Source: a virus. Taken from it: a stretch of 61,979 bases of DNA. The stretch spans positions 1-61,979 of IMG/VR virus record IMGVR_UViG_3300027985_000277, one strand, 5' to 3'. Within the stretch, counting starts at the first letter, position 1; each line of letters begins with the position of its first letter. Below the pieces are notes generated by a model, which did not search any database, had not been told where the DNA came from, and saw only the letters and a list, made by a program, of their open reading frames with translations. The translations under genes were made by a program, and so were the position numbers. Below are positions 61,131-61,979 of the stretch, one piece after another.

Positions 61131-61339
61131 GTGCAGAAGCGCTAGACGTTTGGTTGCGGTTCAATGACCCGGCCGACGAGATGGCAACCTACGAAGCCAA
61201 TACTTACCGGGCCGACAGGGGTTATCGGGTGGAATGGTATCACAATGCCGTAGGGCAGGTGTCGTCTATGTGGTTCCCCACCTATAGAGCGGCATGTGCT
61301 TGGTTGACTGCTCAAGGGTTCGAAAACTACACGGCTTAG
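61127..61339 (+). CDS. Hypothetical protein
   Basis: A 70-residue protein in an ATGA overlap, with VWLRFNDPADEMATYEANTY and MWFPTYRAACAWL. Function unknown. Confidence 0.6.
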   Translation: MSAEALDVWLRFNDPADEMATYEANTYRADRGYRVEWYHNAVGQVSSMWFPTYRAACAWLTAQGFENYTA

Positions 61340-61348
61340 TTAGCGCTC

Positions 61349-61385
61349 GGGGTACTTGGGCACCCTACCCCTACCCAAGTACCCC
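61349..61385. repeat. 12-bp perfect inverted repeat
   Basis: GGGGTACTTGGG (61349-61360) and CCCAAGTACCCC (61374-61385) are perfect inverted copies around 13 bases. It lies just after a stop codon and before a new ribosome binding site. It may be a terminator without U-tract or an operator for the genes that follow. Confidence 0.65.
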
Positions 61386-61431
61386 CTACGGTGGTTAAGC
61401 TGCCAAAATCCACACTACTTAGGAGGTAGTT

Positions 61432-61569
61432 ATGCAATACCCAACGCGCAAAGCCACGTCCGAAGGACGGGCCCAGACCCTGGCCCGGCGTGCTCAGCGC
61501 AACCTCAAGCACGGCGCGGTATTGGTGAACCGTTCCGGCCACGTCTCGAATAGGACGGTGCAGGCATGA
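61432..61569 (+). CDS. Small basic protein
   Basis: A 45-residue frame from ATG 61432 behind AGGAGG. Very basic (RKATSEGRAQTLARRAQRNL), so nucleic acid binding is likely. It overlaps the next gene by ATGA. Confidence 0.6.
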   Translation: MQYPTRKATSEGRAQTLARRAQRNLKHGAVLVNRSGHVSNRTVQA

Positions 61570-61724
61570 ACACTGACGCGGTGAACCGTAAGGTTGTGCA
61601 TATGGCTATGGACCCGTCCGGCAAGGTCTGGTGCGGTGTGGTGAACCACCCTTACACCACGCTTGACCCGCACCGGGTGACGTGCCGAGACTGCCGCCGC
61701 CGTGGTCAAGGGGTGTGGGCATGA
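61566..61724 (+). CDS. Small zinc-motif protein
   Basis: A 52-residue frame with VWCGVVNH and HRVTCRDCRRRGQG. One Cys, two His and a CxxC suggest a zinc finger. Coupled by ATGA to both neighbours. Confidence 0.55.
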   Translation: MNTDAVNRKVVHMAMDPSGKVWCGVVNHPYTTLDPHRVTCRDCRRRGQGVWA

Positions 61725-61864
61725 ACCTGCCATGTTGTCACGGGCTGAACGGCCATACAATGGGGTGTCCTTTACGGAACCGACGTCCTACTTCGCCGTC
61801 ACCCCTTGACCGTGCCCTAGCCTACCCCGGCCCCCCGGGACCCCGTAGGGCAATACGAGCATGA
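61721..61864 (+). CDS. Small Cys/Pro-rich protein
   Basis: A 47-residue frame: MNLPCCHGLNGHTMGCPLRN, then a Pro/Arg-rich tail. It ends in an ATGA overlap with the last gene. Function unknown. Confidence 0.5.
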   Translation: MNLPCCHGLNGHTMGCPLRNRRPTSPSPLDRALAYPGPPGPRRAIRA

Positions 61865-61959
61865 CGCAGCGGGAGTTTCTGGAGGCTGTCGCGGTGGGGT
61901 GCTTGTGCGTGCTCGTGTTCATCCTAGCGCACCCCCTCGCGGAGTTGCTTTTCGGGTAG
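61861..61959 (+). CDS. Small membrane protein at the genome junction
   Basis: A 32-residue frame with one membrane helix (VGCLCVLVFILAHPLAELLF). Its last 45 bases are repeated at positions 1-45, so on a circular or concatenated genome it leads directly into the AT-rich palindrome and early leader. Confidence 0.6.
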   Translation: MTQREFLEAVAVGCLCVLVFILAHPLAELLFG

Positions 61960-61979
61960 GCCCTCGTTCTCCCCTATAT
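61915..61979. repeat. Right copy of 65-bp terminal direct repeat
   Basis: Identical to bases 1-65. It begins within the last small membrane gene and ends at TATAT, the start of the AT-rich palindrome that is complete only at the left end. Confidence 0.95.

Noticed and set aside
1-61979. Integrase, attachment site, repressor and partition genes
   Set aside because: I looked for tyrosine and serine recombinase motifs, a ParA-type ATPase and a repressor beside the divergent regions and found none that could be supported.
1-61979. CRISPR array
   Set aside because: No series of regularly spaced direct repeats is visible; the Cas4-like protein stands in a phage recombination module without other Cas genes.

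Overview
The window looks like a complete genome of a tailed phage (siphovirus type: long tape measure protein, tail assembly chaperones with a -1 frameshift, HK97-type capsid) that infects an actinobacterium. The host call rests on a WhiB-family protein, a DnaE-independent PolA-type phage replisome of the kind seen in actinobacteriophages, GC-rich coding with many GTG starts, and a PGRP-type amidase endolysin. The first 65 bases recur exactly as the last 65 bases, so the sequence is either circularised with overlap or carries short direct terminal repeats. I see no integrase, partition gene or repressor, so a lytic life style is the simplest reading. The exact host genus cannot be told from the sequence alone.

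Layout. Positions 1-334: an AT-rich palindrome, a strong leader hairpin and a promoter. 335-26525 (+): the early and replication arm. It starts with about 25 tightly overlapping small genes of mostly unknown function, followed by a sigma-like factor, a WhiB-like protein, an SNF2-type helicase, an RNA ligase, a polynucleotide kinase/phosphatase, a DNA adenine methylase, a Cas4-like nuclease, a Sak4-like ATPase and an ssDNA-binding protein. A 1.09 kb non-coding, hairpin-rich RNA island holds one good tRNA-Thr and several tRNA-like or tmRNA-like elements. Then come a primase-helicase, a DNA polymerase I interrupted by a LAGLIDADG intein, more small genes, a thioredoxin-like protein and a RuvC-like nuclease.

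26491-48739 (-): the virion genes, read right to left. The order is small and large terminase, portal, protease/scaffold, decoration protein, major capsid protein; then an unusual insert of tRNAs and a beta-helix tailspike cassette; then head-tail connectors, two tandem tail tube proteins, frameshifted chaperones, tape measure and minor tail proteins. 48808-58822 (-): lysis genes (two membrane proteins of holin type, an amidase endolysin fused to an endonuclease/exonuclease/phosphatase domain) and an accessory set with two DnaQ-like exonucleases, an endonuclease VII-like mobile gene, an HNH gene, a lipoprotein and many small zinc-motif proteins. 58823-59306: divergent control region. 59307-61959 (+): more small genes leading back across the ends into the early arm.

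How it fits together. Promoters with TTGACN and a TAGGCT -10 box stand in front of the early arm and of both leftward accessory operons, pointing to shared early control. The sigma-like and WhiB-like proteins are candidates for redirecting host transcription. The ligase, the kinase/phosphatase and the tRNA genes form a plausible tRNA repair set. The points most worth a second look are the RNA island, the endolysin-nuclease fusion, and the recoded copy of the exonuclease start around the endonuclease VII gene.
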